Below, piece by piece: positions 1-6,535 of a stretch of DNA of 25,069 bases. The first letter of the stretch is position 1. Each line of letters opens with the position of its first letter. The DNA comes from a virus. A program made the position numbers and the translations under genes. The notes under the pieces were generated by a model. The model was not told where the DNA came from. It saw only the letters and a list, made by a program, of their open reading frames with translations, and made no database searches. The stretch lies in IMG/VR virus record IMGVR_UViG_3300044858_005604, positions 1 through 25,069 of that record. One strand, 5' to 3'.

Positions 1-1235
1 CCGAGGCACCAGTAGCTATCACTGCTGGCGCTGATATTCCTGGTTACAGCGCGGGAAGCCCAGTAGAAAACATGGCTGAGGTTGCTCAGCTATTTGAGAA
101 GAGACTACACTCTCTTCGCCGCGTAAATGGTGGAGATGGAGAGCAGCACATCGTTGCATCCCTCTCAACCCAGTACCCAGAAACTCGTTTCCTTGGTACC
201 GACCCACTAGAGAACGCCGCAAAGATTGAAGGTGTTGTAGGCCGCGATGCACTTGTTGCTTCCGGTGGACACGCAGCTCCAGTCGAGGTTAAGTATGACA
301 TCTTCGGAATTGGCTCCACCACTGCTCGTCCAGTGCGTGACGCTCTTCCAAAGTTCCAGGCTGACCGTGGCGGTGTTCGCTTCGTAACCCCACCAAGCTT
401 TGCAGATGGTTCATACGCTAACGCAGTTGGCGTTTGGACTGCAGCAAACGACTCAGCAGAGACTCCTTCTCCTTCGAGCAAGACCTCTCTGACCGTTTCT
501 GCCGCCGCTGAGCAGACTGCTGTAACTGATGCTGTAACCCTACAGCTACAGTTCGGTAACCTCATGACCCGTGCTTACCCAGAGTTGATTGCTCGCCACA
601 ACGAGCTAGCTCTTGTACAGCACGCACGTGAGGCAGAGCAGAACATCCTCAGCAAGATTGAGGCTGGCTCAACCGCTGTTACTTCCGGAACCCTTCTAGG
701 CTTCGGTCGTGACTTCCTAGTAACCGTTCGCAAGGCAGCTGCTGCTTACCGTTCACGTCACCGTCTATCCGTCGACACCCGCCTGAAGGCATTCATTCCT
801 TCATGGGTTGCTGACGCGATGGCAGCTGACTTGGCTGTAGCAATGCCTGGCGATGGTACCCTAAACGTAAGCCGTTCCGAGATCGAGGGCTACCTTGCAT
901 CTCTAAACGTTGACATGGTCTCTACTCCAGACCAGAACGTGTTCGGTTCACAGGGTGTAGCCGGCCTACTAGAGTTCCCAGACACCTTCAAGTGGTACCT
1001 CTTCTCAGAGGGCACCTTCTTGTTCCTAGATGGTGGAACTCTAGACCTAGGTATCATCCGCGACAGCTCACTTGTTGGAACCAACGACTACAAGATGTTC
1101 GTTGAGACCTTCGAGGGCGTTGCCAAGGTAGGTATTGAGTCTCTAGTAATTACCCAGACCGTTAACGTTAACGGTGTGGCTGCTGCTCTACGCGACACCA
1201 CTGGTGGCGCAACCGCAGCTGCTATTGAGCTCTAA
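1..1235 (+). CDS. Major capsid protein (HK97 fold), 5'-truncated
   Basis: Shell-forming protein of the icosahedral head. The reading frame is open from the first complete codon at base 3, so the gene begins upstream and the first ATG visible at 72 is internal. The first residues (motif ITAGADIPGYSAG) match the N-terminal arm I recall from actinophage capsid proteins. Later family hallmarks are RPVRDALP and FQADRGGVRF, ELALVQHAR, an ADAMAADL-like segment, PGDGTLNVSRSEI, and the C-terminal run FLFLDGGTLDLGIIRDS followed by FETFEGVAK-type residues and a final beta strand. A fused protease or scaffold domain upstream of the window is possible but cannot be seen. Leucine is encoded by CTA in about half of cases, which is unusual and shared with the major tail gene. 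A strong hairpin follows the stop. Recognition rests on remembered family motifs, with no alignment run. Confidence 0.9.
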   Translation, partial: EAPVAITAGADIPGYSAGSPVENMAEVAQLFEKRLHSLRRVNGGDGEQHIVASLSTQYPETRFLGTDPLENAAKIEGVVGRDALVASGGHAAPVEVKYDIFGIGSTTARPVRDALPKFQADRGGVRFVTPPSFADGSYANAVGVWTAANDSAETPSPSSKTSLTVSAAAEQTAVTDAVTLQLQFGNLMTRAYPELIARHNELALVQHAREAEQNILSKIEAGSTAVTSGTLLGFGRDFLVTVRKAAAAYRSRHRLSVDTRLKAFIPSWVADAMAADLAVAMPGDGTLNVSRSEIEGYLASLNVDMVSTPDQNVFGSQGVAGLLEFPDTFKWYLFSEGTFLFLDGGTLDLGIIRDSSLVGTNDYKMFVETFEGVAKVGIESLVITQTVNVNGVAAALRDTTGGATAAAIEL

Positions 1236-1249
1236 AATATAACTAAATA

Positions 1250-1284
1250 GGGAAGCCCTCCGAGTTTCGACTCGGGGGGCTCCC
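1250..1284 (+). terminator. Long hairpin with TTCG tetraloop after the capsid gene
   Basis: GGGA (1250-1253) and GCCC plus CCGAG (1255-1264) pair with the complementary bases 1271-1284, with one bulged A (1254) and one T-G wobble. An extra T-A pair closes a TTCG tetraloop at 1266-1269, one of the most stable RNA loops. The following bases are C-rich, with no T run, so this may be an inefficient terminator or a 3' mRNA-stabilising or processing hairpin. It separates the capsid gene from the next gene, whose ribosome site AAGGA lies just before the ATG. Confidence 0.7.
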
Positions 1285-1316
1285 ACCCCCTAAAAGTTTA
1301 AATTTAAGGATTTTAA

Positions 1317-2192
1317 ATGGCTTTCTCAAATAAAGGAGTGGTTTCGGCACCCGCAATTGTGCCGTCCGCTTTTGGACTATTTGCCGTAGTTAAGCCAGAA
1401 AATGCTCCAAGTGAGGACAGATGGATTCGTGGGTTTGCTCAGGAATGGGAGACCACGGTCCAGGAGCTAAAAAACTGGGACGACACTGACAGCACTAGCG
1501 GTTCAGTAGTAACTGGCGGAGTCATCAATTATTACGATGACATTAAGCCATTCTTTATCGAGCTAGAGGAAACTCGCTCGGCACTAAGTTTTAATGCAAT
1601 CGACAGGGTTGCTCGTCTGACTAGACAGTTGGACGGTATGACTCAAAAAGCAATTGAAAAAGAGCTGTGGGACGGTGCTGTTAGAAAGGGAGAGTCCCAC
1701 GACAACAAGTCTCTCTCCGATGCAGCTGCAACACTCGTAAATAGCGGAACTGCTCTTAGTGCTCAGAAGGCACTTGCTCAAATAGAGGCAGCTATTGCTG
1801 CTCAGTCTCACGCCGGCGAGCAGGGAGTGATTCACATGACTAGAGATGTGGCTGCTCTACTATCGACTACTGGTCAGGTATTTCTTCACGATGAAGGAAA
1901 GGACCACCTACAAACTTTGTCTGGCACACCAGTAATTATCGGTTCTGGATACTCTGGAACCGGGCCAGACGGGGCTACTGGTGCAACTGCATCAGCAACC
2001 AATAAATGGATCTACGGCACTGGAACCGTCAAGTTATATCTTGGCGATATCGATGTCGTAAACGACAATCTAAGCCAAGCTTACGATGTGTCGGGAAATG
2101 CAAATGACATGCGTATCAAAGCAATCCGCCCAGCTGCGGTTTACTTTGACACATCCATCCACCTCGCTGCCAGGGTTGACCTGTCAGCATAA
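1317..2192 (+). CDS. Head-type virion structural protein (actinophage family)
   Basis: A 291-residue protein directly downstream of the capsid gene. The C-terminal half resembles a family I recall from actinophage head operons, with the pattern IYGTGTVKLYLGDI, then a run of charged and small residues, then a RPAAVYFD-type strand and a final hydrophobic strand. The N-terminal part contains FGLFAVV followed by a W-rich segment (WIRGFAQEWETTV). A central helical segment (about residues 95-165) is rich in Ala, Lys and Glu. Many relatives carry cysteines near the N terminus; this one has none. The role is probably capsid-associated: a minor or second capsid-fold protein or a decoration protein. 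It is preceded by TTAAGGATTTTAA and followed 24 bases later by the major tail gene. Position and the family pattern support virion structure; the exact role is inferred. Confidence 0.6.
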   Translation: MAFSNKGVVSAPAIVPSAFGLFAVVKPENAPSEDRWIRGFAQEWETTVQELKNWDDTDSTSGSVVTGGVINYYDDIKPFFIELEETRSALSFNAIDRVARLTRQLDGMTQKAIEKELWDGAVRKGESHDNKSLSDAAATLVNSGTALSAQKALAQIEAAIAAQSHAGEQGVIHMTRDVAALLSTTGQVFLHDEGKDHLQTLSGTPVIIGSGYSGTGPDGATGATASATNKWIYGTGTVKLYLGDIDVVNDNLSQAYDVSGNANDMRIKAIRPAAVYFDTSIHLAARVDLSA

Positions 2193-2216
2193 GAAGAAAC
2201 TAAGGAGAATAGCTAG

Positions 2217-3323
2217 ATGGCTACTCAAGAATATGCAGCCAGCATTCAGGGTGTGTCAATCCGTGTCACCCGCCTAGATGCTGCTGGTAACCTAATGACC
2301 GGATCTGGTAATTCATATACCACTTCCGCGTTTATGAGGGTTTCGTTTACCCCTGAATATGAAGAGGGTGACGAAATCACCGAGAAGGGTGCCAACGGTG
2401 TTGTATGTGTAACATACAAGGCTCCCGACACCCTAAAGCGAATCACCATGGAGCTCGCAATCTGTGAGCCAGACCCAGAGCTATCTGCTCTGATTTCTGG
2501 TGGTTTGCTTCTACGCAAGAATCTAGGAACTTCGACCAACCCAGACAACAAGTCCATCGGTTGGGCAGCTCCTGGTGTTGGCGACGACCCAGCCGGAAAC
2601 GGTGTTGCTCTAGAAGTATGGTCACACGCAATCAAGAACGGTAAGAAAGCTTCGGTTCTTCCTTACTTCCACTGGATTTTCCCATTCGTAAAGATGCGCC
2701 AATCTGGCGACCGTGTTATCGAGAATGGCCTAATGGCCAACACCTTCGAGGGCTACGGACTAGGAAACCCTAACTTCCAGGGTGGACCTGACGGCCGCTG
2801 GGAGTTCCCAGTTGCTGCAGAGCGTCCATACGCTTATGCACGCACCGACTGGGCTCCAACTGGCCTAAACGGATTCTACAACTGGACTGATGGAACTGGA
2901 CAGGTTTACTTCACCTCTGCTACTGCAACTAACCCAAGTGATGTAAATGTTGTTAGTGCTTCAGCTCTTCTATCCGGAACCACCGCTACTTTGACCTTCA
3001 GCGCTGCTCCTAGCATCGCTGTTGGAGACGAGATTAAGGTTGAAAACGTTAACCCAGTGCTTAATGGAAATTACACTGTAGCTTCTATCTCAGGAAATAC
3101 AGTTAGCTACTCCAGCGCTGGAATTACCGCAGACATTAGCTCATTCAACGTTTCTCGCGGTGCTAAGGTTAGTGTTGTTAACAGCGTATCCGAGTCCCCA
3201 ACCTACACAGCTGTTACCAGCTTGCCTGCAGGTGGATCCTCGTTTAACGTTCCTGGAAACATTGATTACAATGCAGATACTGCAATCGACAACATCATTG
3301 CTTCTAACGAAAACCCTAGCTAA
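2217..3323 (+). CDS. Major tail protein (tail tube subunit)
   Basis: A 368-residue protein expected to form the hexameric rings of the tail tube. Residues 1 to about 235 are the tube domain, beta-rich, with motifs EEGDEITEKGANG, LELAICEPDPEL-like residues, and the PYFHWIFPFVKMR and EGYGLGNPNF segments I recall from actinophage major tail proteins. Residues about 244-315 form an added module with the pattern VGDEIKVENVNP, then NGNYTVASISGNTVSYSS. This is likely an Ig-like or SH3-like beta domain displayed on the tube surface. The same pattern recurs in two other tail genes here. A clear ribosome site (AAGGAG) precedes the ATG, CTA leucine codons are frequent, and a strong hairpin follows, all consistent with high expression. 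Confidence 0.82.
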   Translation: MATQEYAASIQGVSIRVTRLDAAGNLMTGSGNSYTTSAFMRVSFTPEYEEGDEITEKGANGVVCVTYKAPDTLKRITMELAICEPDPELSALISGGLLLRKNLGTSTNPDNKSIGWAAPGVGDDPAGNGVALEVWSHAIKNGKKASVLPYFHWIFPFVKMRQSGDRVIENGLMANTFEGYGLGNPNFQGGPDGRWEFPVAAERPYAYARTDWAPTGLNGFYNWTDGTGQVYFTSATATNPSDVNVVSASALLSGTTATLTFSAAPSIAVGDEIKVENVNPVLNGNYTVASISGNTVSYSSAGITADISSFNVSRGAKVSVVNSVSESPTYTAVTSLPAGGSSFNVPGNIDYNADTAIDNIIASNENPS

Positions 3324-3333
3324 TAGCTAAATC

Positions 3334-3377
3334 AACGGGTGGTGGCTTGAGCAAATTAGCTTGGGCTACCACCCGTT
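3334..3377 (+). terminator. Hairpin after the major tail gene
   Basis: AACGGGTGGTGGC (3334-3346) pairs with GCTACCACCCGTT (3365-3377): 13 pairs with one G-T wobble. The loop can form a small extra stem (GAGC 3349-3352 with GCTT 3359-3362). No T run follows. It is probably a partial terminator or mRNA 3'-end stabiliser that lets the major tail protein be made in excess over the downstream connector genes. Confidence 0.75.
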
Positions 3378-3398
3378 AAACTTATAAAGAGGAAAAAC

Positions 3399-4520
3399 AT
3401 GGCAAATTCTTGGATTACTCCAGCTGACCTTGGTGATTATTCGTATACTGAATATACAGAAGAAGCCATCCAGGTAGCGTCCAACCTACTCTGGGCCATG
3501 TCTGGACGAAAATATACAGGAGAGACAATTGTCACCGAGCGTTACACATGCACCCTTCGCAATAATCGAATGGGGCCTTCCGATCGTACTAACAGTCCTG
3601 TACTATTCGGTGGTGATGTATACAATATTCCGTCCGGCGATTATGACGAATATTCTGAGCTGGTCTCTGATGGTCTCTCCCCAGACGCAAGAGTCAGACT
3701 CCGCGGTCGGCCAGTCACAGAAATAATTACAATTAGAAATAAGAATGGGATGATTCTTGACCCATCGACTTATTATTTAGTTGACCACTCAACTATTCAC
3801 ATCCGCGCCGGAACTCCCTGGACACCATGTAACGTAGAAATTACTTACAAGTATGGAATTCCAGTACCTACGGCCGGAAAGATGGCTGCTAGAAAATTAG
3901 CCATTGAGTTTGCCCGTCTTTGGTCAGGTGACGAGTCTTGCGAGCTTCCACAGCGTGTAACTTCTGTGTCGCGGCAGGGCGTCTCTTATACCATCCTCGA
4001 CAACCAAGAGTTCATCGACGAGCTTCGCACCGGTCTTTACGAGATTGATCTATTCCTAAAGACAGTAAACCCAGACAACGCTCGACGTAGGTCTAAGGTC
4101 TTTTCTGTGGACACCCCCCGTGCCCGTAAATATACTGCAAAGCCCCTTAGGCTACTTCCAGACACGGAATTTGATTTAACACTAAATGCAACTAGTGCTT
4201 CAGATTCGGTCGGGTGGAACTCGGCAGGTAGTGGGACAGATTTAAGCAACTTTTTTCCACTTAACGCAACTTACACTCCAAAGGTAATTCTTAGAAATTA
4301 TGGAGAAACCACCTCTGTCACTCTTGACTCTGGTGATATCACTTTGGACTATTCCGACAACACTTTAGATTTCACCATATCTTACGCAAAAGCAAAAAGT
4401 GCTTTGGGATTGGTGGATCCAGGGACCTGGACACTCTATGCATCTAGTACTGATGGTAATGGCATAGAGAGCCTGGTCGAGCTTGCATCTGGGAACCTCC
4501 AGATCAAGATGTACGCATAA
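3399..4520 (+). CDS. Head-tail adaptor protein with extra C-terminal beta domain
   Basis: A 373-residue protein. Residues 1-225 look like the actinophage head-to-tail adaptor: WITPADLGDY, then ASNLLWAMSGRKYTGE, a middle RLRGRPVTEI plus YYLVD segment, AARKLAIEFARLWSGDE, and a final helix DELRTGLYEIDLFL. Such adaptors sit under the portal and open the neck. Residues about 253-373 are an added domain beginning PDTEFDLTL and running through VTLDSGDITLDYSDNTLDF to GTWTLYASSTDG and SGNLQI. This resembles the BppU/Ig-like beta sandwiches common in phage baseplate and decoration proteins. The ribosome site is AGAGG before the ATG. The adaptor assignment is fairly firm. The nature of the C-terminal domain is inferred from its strand pattern. 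Confidence 0.72.
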   Translation: MANSWITPADLGDYSYTEYTEEAIQVASNLLWAMSGRKYTGETIVTERYTCTLRNNRMGPSDRTNSPVLFGGDVYNIPSGDYDEYSELVSDGLSPDARVRLRGRPVTEIITIRNKNGMILDPSTYYLVDHSTIHIRAGTPWTPCNVEITYKYGIPVPTAGKMAARKLAIEFARLWSGDESCELPQRVTSVSRQGVSYTILDNQEFIDELRTGLYEIDLFLKTVNPDNARRRSKVFSVDTPRARKYTAKPLRLLPDTEFDLTLNATSASDSVGWNSAGSGTDLSNFFPLNATYTPKVILRNYGETTSVTLDSGDITLDYSDNTLDFTISYAKAKSALGLVDPGTWTLYASSTDGNGIESLVELASGNLQIKMYA

Positions 4521-4532
4521 GAAGGAAAGAAT

Positions 4533-4706
4533 ATGTACATTCAGACTAACTTCCGTGCTCAGGATATGCTGGGCATCGCGAAGCCAACTAAGAAGGCTGC
4601 TCCAGCTCCACGCGTGGTTCCTCCAGCTCCTAAGCCAGAGCCAGTAGTCGAGCCTGTTGCAGTTGTTGAAGAAGTAAAGGTAGAAGAGACCTCTAACGAG
4701 GAGTAA
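4533..4706 (+). CDS. Small Pro/Ala/Glu-rich protein (57 residues)
   Basis: A 57-residue gene between the adaptor and the next connector, starting at ATG 4533 with a good ribosome site (GAAGGAAAGA) and ending 3 bases before the next ATG. The N-terminal 20 residues (MYIQTNFRAQDMLGIAK) look ordered. The rest is a low-complexity tail of Pro, Ala, Val and Glu ending in acidic residues, so probably disordered. No membrane segment or signal peptide is seen. The tight fit in the operon and the ribosome site argue that it is real. Its function is unknown; a small virion or assembly protein is possible. Confidence 0.72.
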   Translation: MYIQTNFRAQDMLGIAKPTKKAAPAPRVVPPAPKPEPVVEPVAVVEEVKVEETSNEE

Positions 4707-4709
4707 TCC

Positions 4710-5219
4710 ATGCCAAGCCAAGAACTAGATCTAACTGGAGTCTCTGAGGATGCGGTAAATCTCAGAGATATGATGCAGGGCGTACTGGGAAGGGTACAAT
4801 CTGTTTTTCAGTCTTACAACGTAGAGTTGCCTATGCGCCAATACTGGACGATGGGAACTCCCGCCATAGACTGCGAACAGTTAGTTGTCTATTTCCAGCA
4901 GCTATATTTAGGCCCTCCAGGTGCGCAGGTTGGCGAACCGCAACGTTGCCACGTACCTAGGAGTGCCACTTTAACGATTTCTATCGCCAGACAAACTCCC
5001 ATTGTTAGTCAAAATGGGCGTCCTCCAGCTCCTGAAAAAATCGAGGCATCTGCTGAAGTTTTAGCTATTGACGCTTGGGTTTTAATGGAGTGCATAAACC
5101 AACTCGACCAGTGGGATGAGACTGGTTATGGTGTTGGTGTTATTGCTACTCTAGAAGTTAATCCACCAGAAGGCGGTTTCCAGACAACCGATATGGTTGT
5201 CACAATGGCGGTCCCATAA
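4710..5219 (+). CDS. Head-tail connector / tail terminator-like protein
   Basis: A 169-residue protein. It matches an actinophage family I recall from this operon position: YWTMGTPAIDCEQLVVYF, then GPPGAQVG, a Cys-containing segment (CHVPRSATLTISIARQTPIV), GRPPAP, and a C-terminal EGGFQTTDMVVTMAVP strand. Proteins with this layout are usually called tail terminator or head-to-tail connector proteins. They cap the tail tube or join it to the neck. The start ATG follows the stop of the small Pro-rich gene by 3 bases, with GAGGAG ending that gene as a likely ribosome site. The exact neck role (stopper or terminator) cannot be settled here. Confidence 0.66.
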   Translation: MPSQELDLTGVSEDAVNLRDMMQGVLGRVQSVFQSYNVELPMRQYWTMGTPAIDCEQLVVYFQQLYLGPPGAQVGEPQRCHVPRSATLTISIARQTPIVSQNGRPPAPEKIEASAEVLAIDAWVLMECINQLDQWDETGYGVGVIATLEVNPPEGGFQTTDMVVTMAVP

Positions 5220-5220
5220 A

Positions 5221-5769
5221 ATGCCAGCATACGGTCTGATACCGGATAGTCCACTTTTTTATTTTGGCGGAAAATTAAGAAGAGGCTTATCAAAAAATTT
5301 CAGAAACAAGGGTTTAAATTTAAGACCTAGAAACATACAAGTTTCAATTCAATTTAAAAAACTTGTTGTTTATAAGCCAATTCTGGAATTTGAGTTGAAT
5401 CACAGCTACGGCACTGTGGGTCGACACCTACATAGAACAGCCAACAAAATAACTCAGTTGGCTAGACTTCAGGTTGGCAAAAAAACTGGTCGATTAATGA
5501 GAAGTATAAAGTTCGAACATTTAGCCAAAAATGCCCTGGGCCCTGGAGTCAAAGTTGGTGCCTACACTCATTATGCTCTTTTACATCATCGCGGCACAAA
5601 ACCACATATAATTACCCCCAATAAACCTGGCGGTACTTTGGTATTTAGGAGCGGGTCAAAAATCGTCAGAACTCCTATGGTTAGGCACCCTGGCACCCGC
5701 CCCAACAGGTATTTGACCGACCCTATGACAACAGTAATTAGACAGCAGCGGCGCACACTCAGGGCTTAA
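5221..5769 (+). CDS. Neck/connector protein, HK97 gp10-like
   Basis: A 182-residue basic protein. Key features are a helix ending RLQVGKKTGRLMRSI, then VGAYTHYALLHHRGTKPHII, a VFRSGS strand and VRHPGTRPNRYLTDPM. This tyrosine, His-x-Gly-Thr-x-Pro-His and His-Pro-Gly-Thr layout is typical of HK97 gp10-like connector or tail-completion proteins. The ATG at 5221 directly abuts the previous stop (TAA-ATG). A TTG start 24 bases upstream is possible but would overlap the preceding gene and has no better ribosome site, so I prefer the ATG. The N-terminal 60 residues are less conserved in appearance. Confidence 0.68.
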   Translation: MPAYGLIPDSPLFYFGGKLRRGLSKNFRNKGLNLRPRNIQVSIQFKKLVVYKPILEFELNHSYGTVGRHLHRTANKITQLARLQVGKKTGRLMRSIKFEHLAKNALGPGVKVGAYTHYALLHHRGTKPHIITPNKPGGTLVFRSGSKIVRTPMVRHPGTRPNRYLTDPMTTVIRQQRRTLRA

Positions 5770-5771
5770 TT

Positions 5772-5818
5772 ATTACGGTAAAATTAATGAGTACTGCGAA
5801 AAGCAGTGTGTCCGTAAT
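5772..5818 (+). terminator. Nested hairpin before the tail assembly chaperone gene
   Basis: ATTACGG (5772-5778) pairs with CCGTAAT (5812-5818). Inside, ACTGC (5793-5797) pairs with GCAGT (5803-5807) around a GAAAA loop. The next bases are TATAAAAAG and then the ribosome site GGAATGAC. It lies in the 74-base gap between connector and chaperone genes. It may attenuate transcription or protect mRNA ends. No T run is present, so terminator is a tentative label. Confidence 0.45.
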
Positions 5819-5843
5819 TATAAAAAGAAATAGGAATGACTAA

Positions 5844-6176
5844 ATGGCAAAATTTAAGGACTTTGGGTCCCCAAAGATTGAAAATGCAGAACCAATCTCT
5901 TTCAAGCTTTTTGAAGAAGATTTTAACTGTGTACCGGCACTTCCAGGAAAGGTGCTTTTGGACTTGGTAGCTAAATCAAGTTCAGAAAATTCAGCTGACC
6001 AGGCGCTAGTTATTAATGAGTTTTTTTCTAGCGTTTTAACCGCTGAGAGTTTAATTAGATTTAATGCCTTGGTTGTAGACAAAGAAAGAGTTGTTACCAC
6101 CGAGACATTGGGAGAGATTACCGGGTGGCTCATTGAGCAGTACGCAGACCGCCCAAATCCGCAGCCAGAGGTCTAG
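5844..6176 (+). CDS. Tail assembly chaperone, short (gpG-like) form
   Basis: A 110-residue acidic protein directly upstream of the tape measure region, the standard place for the tail assembly chaperone. It begins MAKFKDFGSPKIENAEP and contains a helical core (PGKVLLDLVAKSSS, then VINEFFSSVL, FNALVVDKERVV, LGEITGWLIEQYADRPNP). Relatives keep the tape measure soluble and recruit the tail tube subunit. Most ribosomes would terminate at TAG 6174-6176; a minority shift frame at CCCAAAT to make the longer product. Ribosome site: TAGGAATGA. Confidence 0.82.
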   Translation: MAKFKDFGSPKIENAEPISFKLFEEDFNCVPALPGKVLLDLVAKSSSENSADQALVINEFFSSVLTAESLIRFNALVVDKERVVTTETLGEITGWLIEQYADRPNPQPEV

Positions 6177-6532
6177 CAGAATGGGCCATTGATCTCTGGC
6201 CATATGTAAATGGAAAGGCGCTAACTTTAGGCCTAAGGTTAGCAGACATGGAGATGCGTGACATGCTAGATGTTGTGCACTATCTGTTTGAAGAGGATTC
6301 AAGATACTCTTCAGCCGAAGAAGCAGAGTCTGTTAGCGCCATTCGCACTTCCATATATGGAAGACTATATGGAACGACATATAAATATAAAGTTAAATCA
6401 AAATCTAGTGGTAACGACATGAATTACTCATTCAGTGACCCTAATGAAGTTAAACCATACATTCCGCCAACTGAATTTGACCCGGAGTCTGCTGACCCGT
6501 TTGGCGGTCTTCTAGATGCTCCGATAAGGTAA
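5844..6532 (+). CDS. Tail assembly chaperone, -1 frameshift fusion (gpGT-like)
   Basis: Product of a programmed -1 frameshift, 229 residues if the slip is at 6152-6158. The first 105 codons (to AAT 6156-6158) come from the short chaperone frame, then translation continues in the -1 frame from TCC 6158. The extension frame is open from 6137 to 6532, and its first 37 codons before the first ATG (6248) encode a sensible sequence (GLAEWAIDLWPYVNGKALTL). They run straight into LDVVHYLFEED, a motif I recall from actinophage second chaperones. The extension has no ribosome site of its own at 6248. It ends 3 bases before the tape measure ATG. Lambda G/GT is the classical model. Confidence 0.82.
6152..6158 (+). 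promoter_or_regulatory. -1 ribosomal frameshift slippery site C CCA AAT
   Basis: In the reading frame of the short chaperone the seven bases read C CCA AAT, an exact X XXY YYZ heptamer. After slippage the P- and A-site codons become CCC and AAA, with matched first two anticodon pairs. It lies in the window where both frames are open (6137-6173), 15 bases before the zero-frame stop. A weak hairpin (GGCCA 6184-6188 with TGGCC 6197-6201) lies 25 bases downstream, rather far for a stimulator. Confidence 0.82.
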
Positions 6533-6535
6533 AAA

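Noticed and set aside
5197-5220. TTG start for the gp10-like gene
   Set aside because: It lies inside the preceding gene; the ATG at 5221 abuts the stop and is more likely.
6181-6203. Hairpin GGCCA/TGGCC as frameshift stimulator
   Set aside because: It begins 25 bases after the heptamer, further than the usual 5-9 bases, and is weak; kept only as a remark.
6248-6532. An independent gene starting at ATG 6248
   Set aside because: The frame is open and coherent from 6137, there is no ribosome site, and a slippery heptamer explains its expression.
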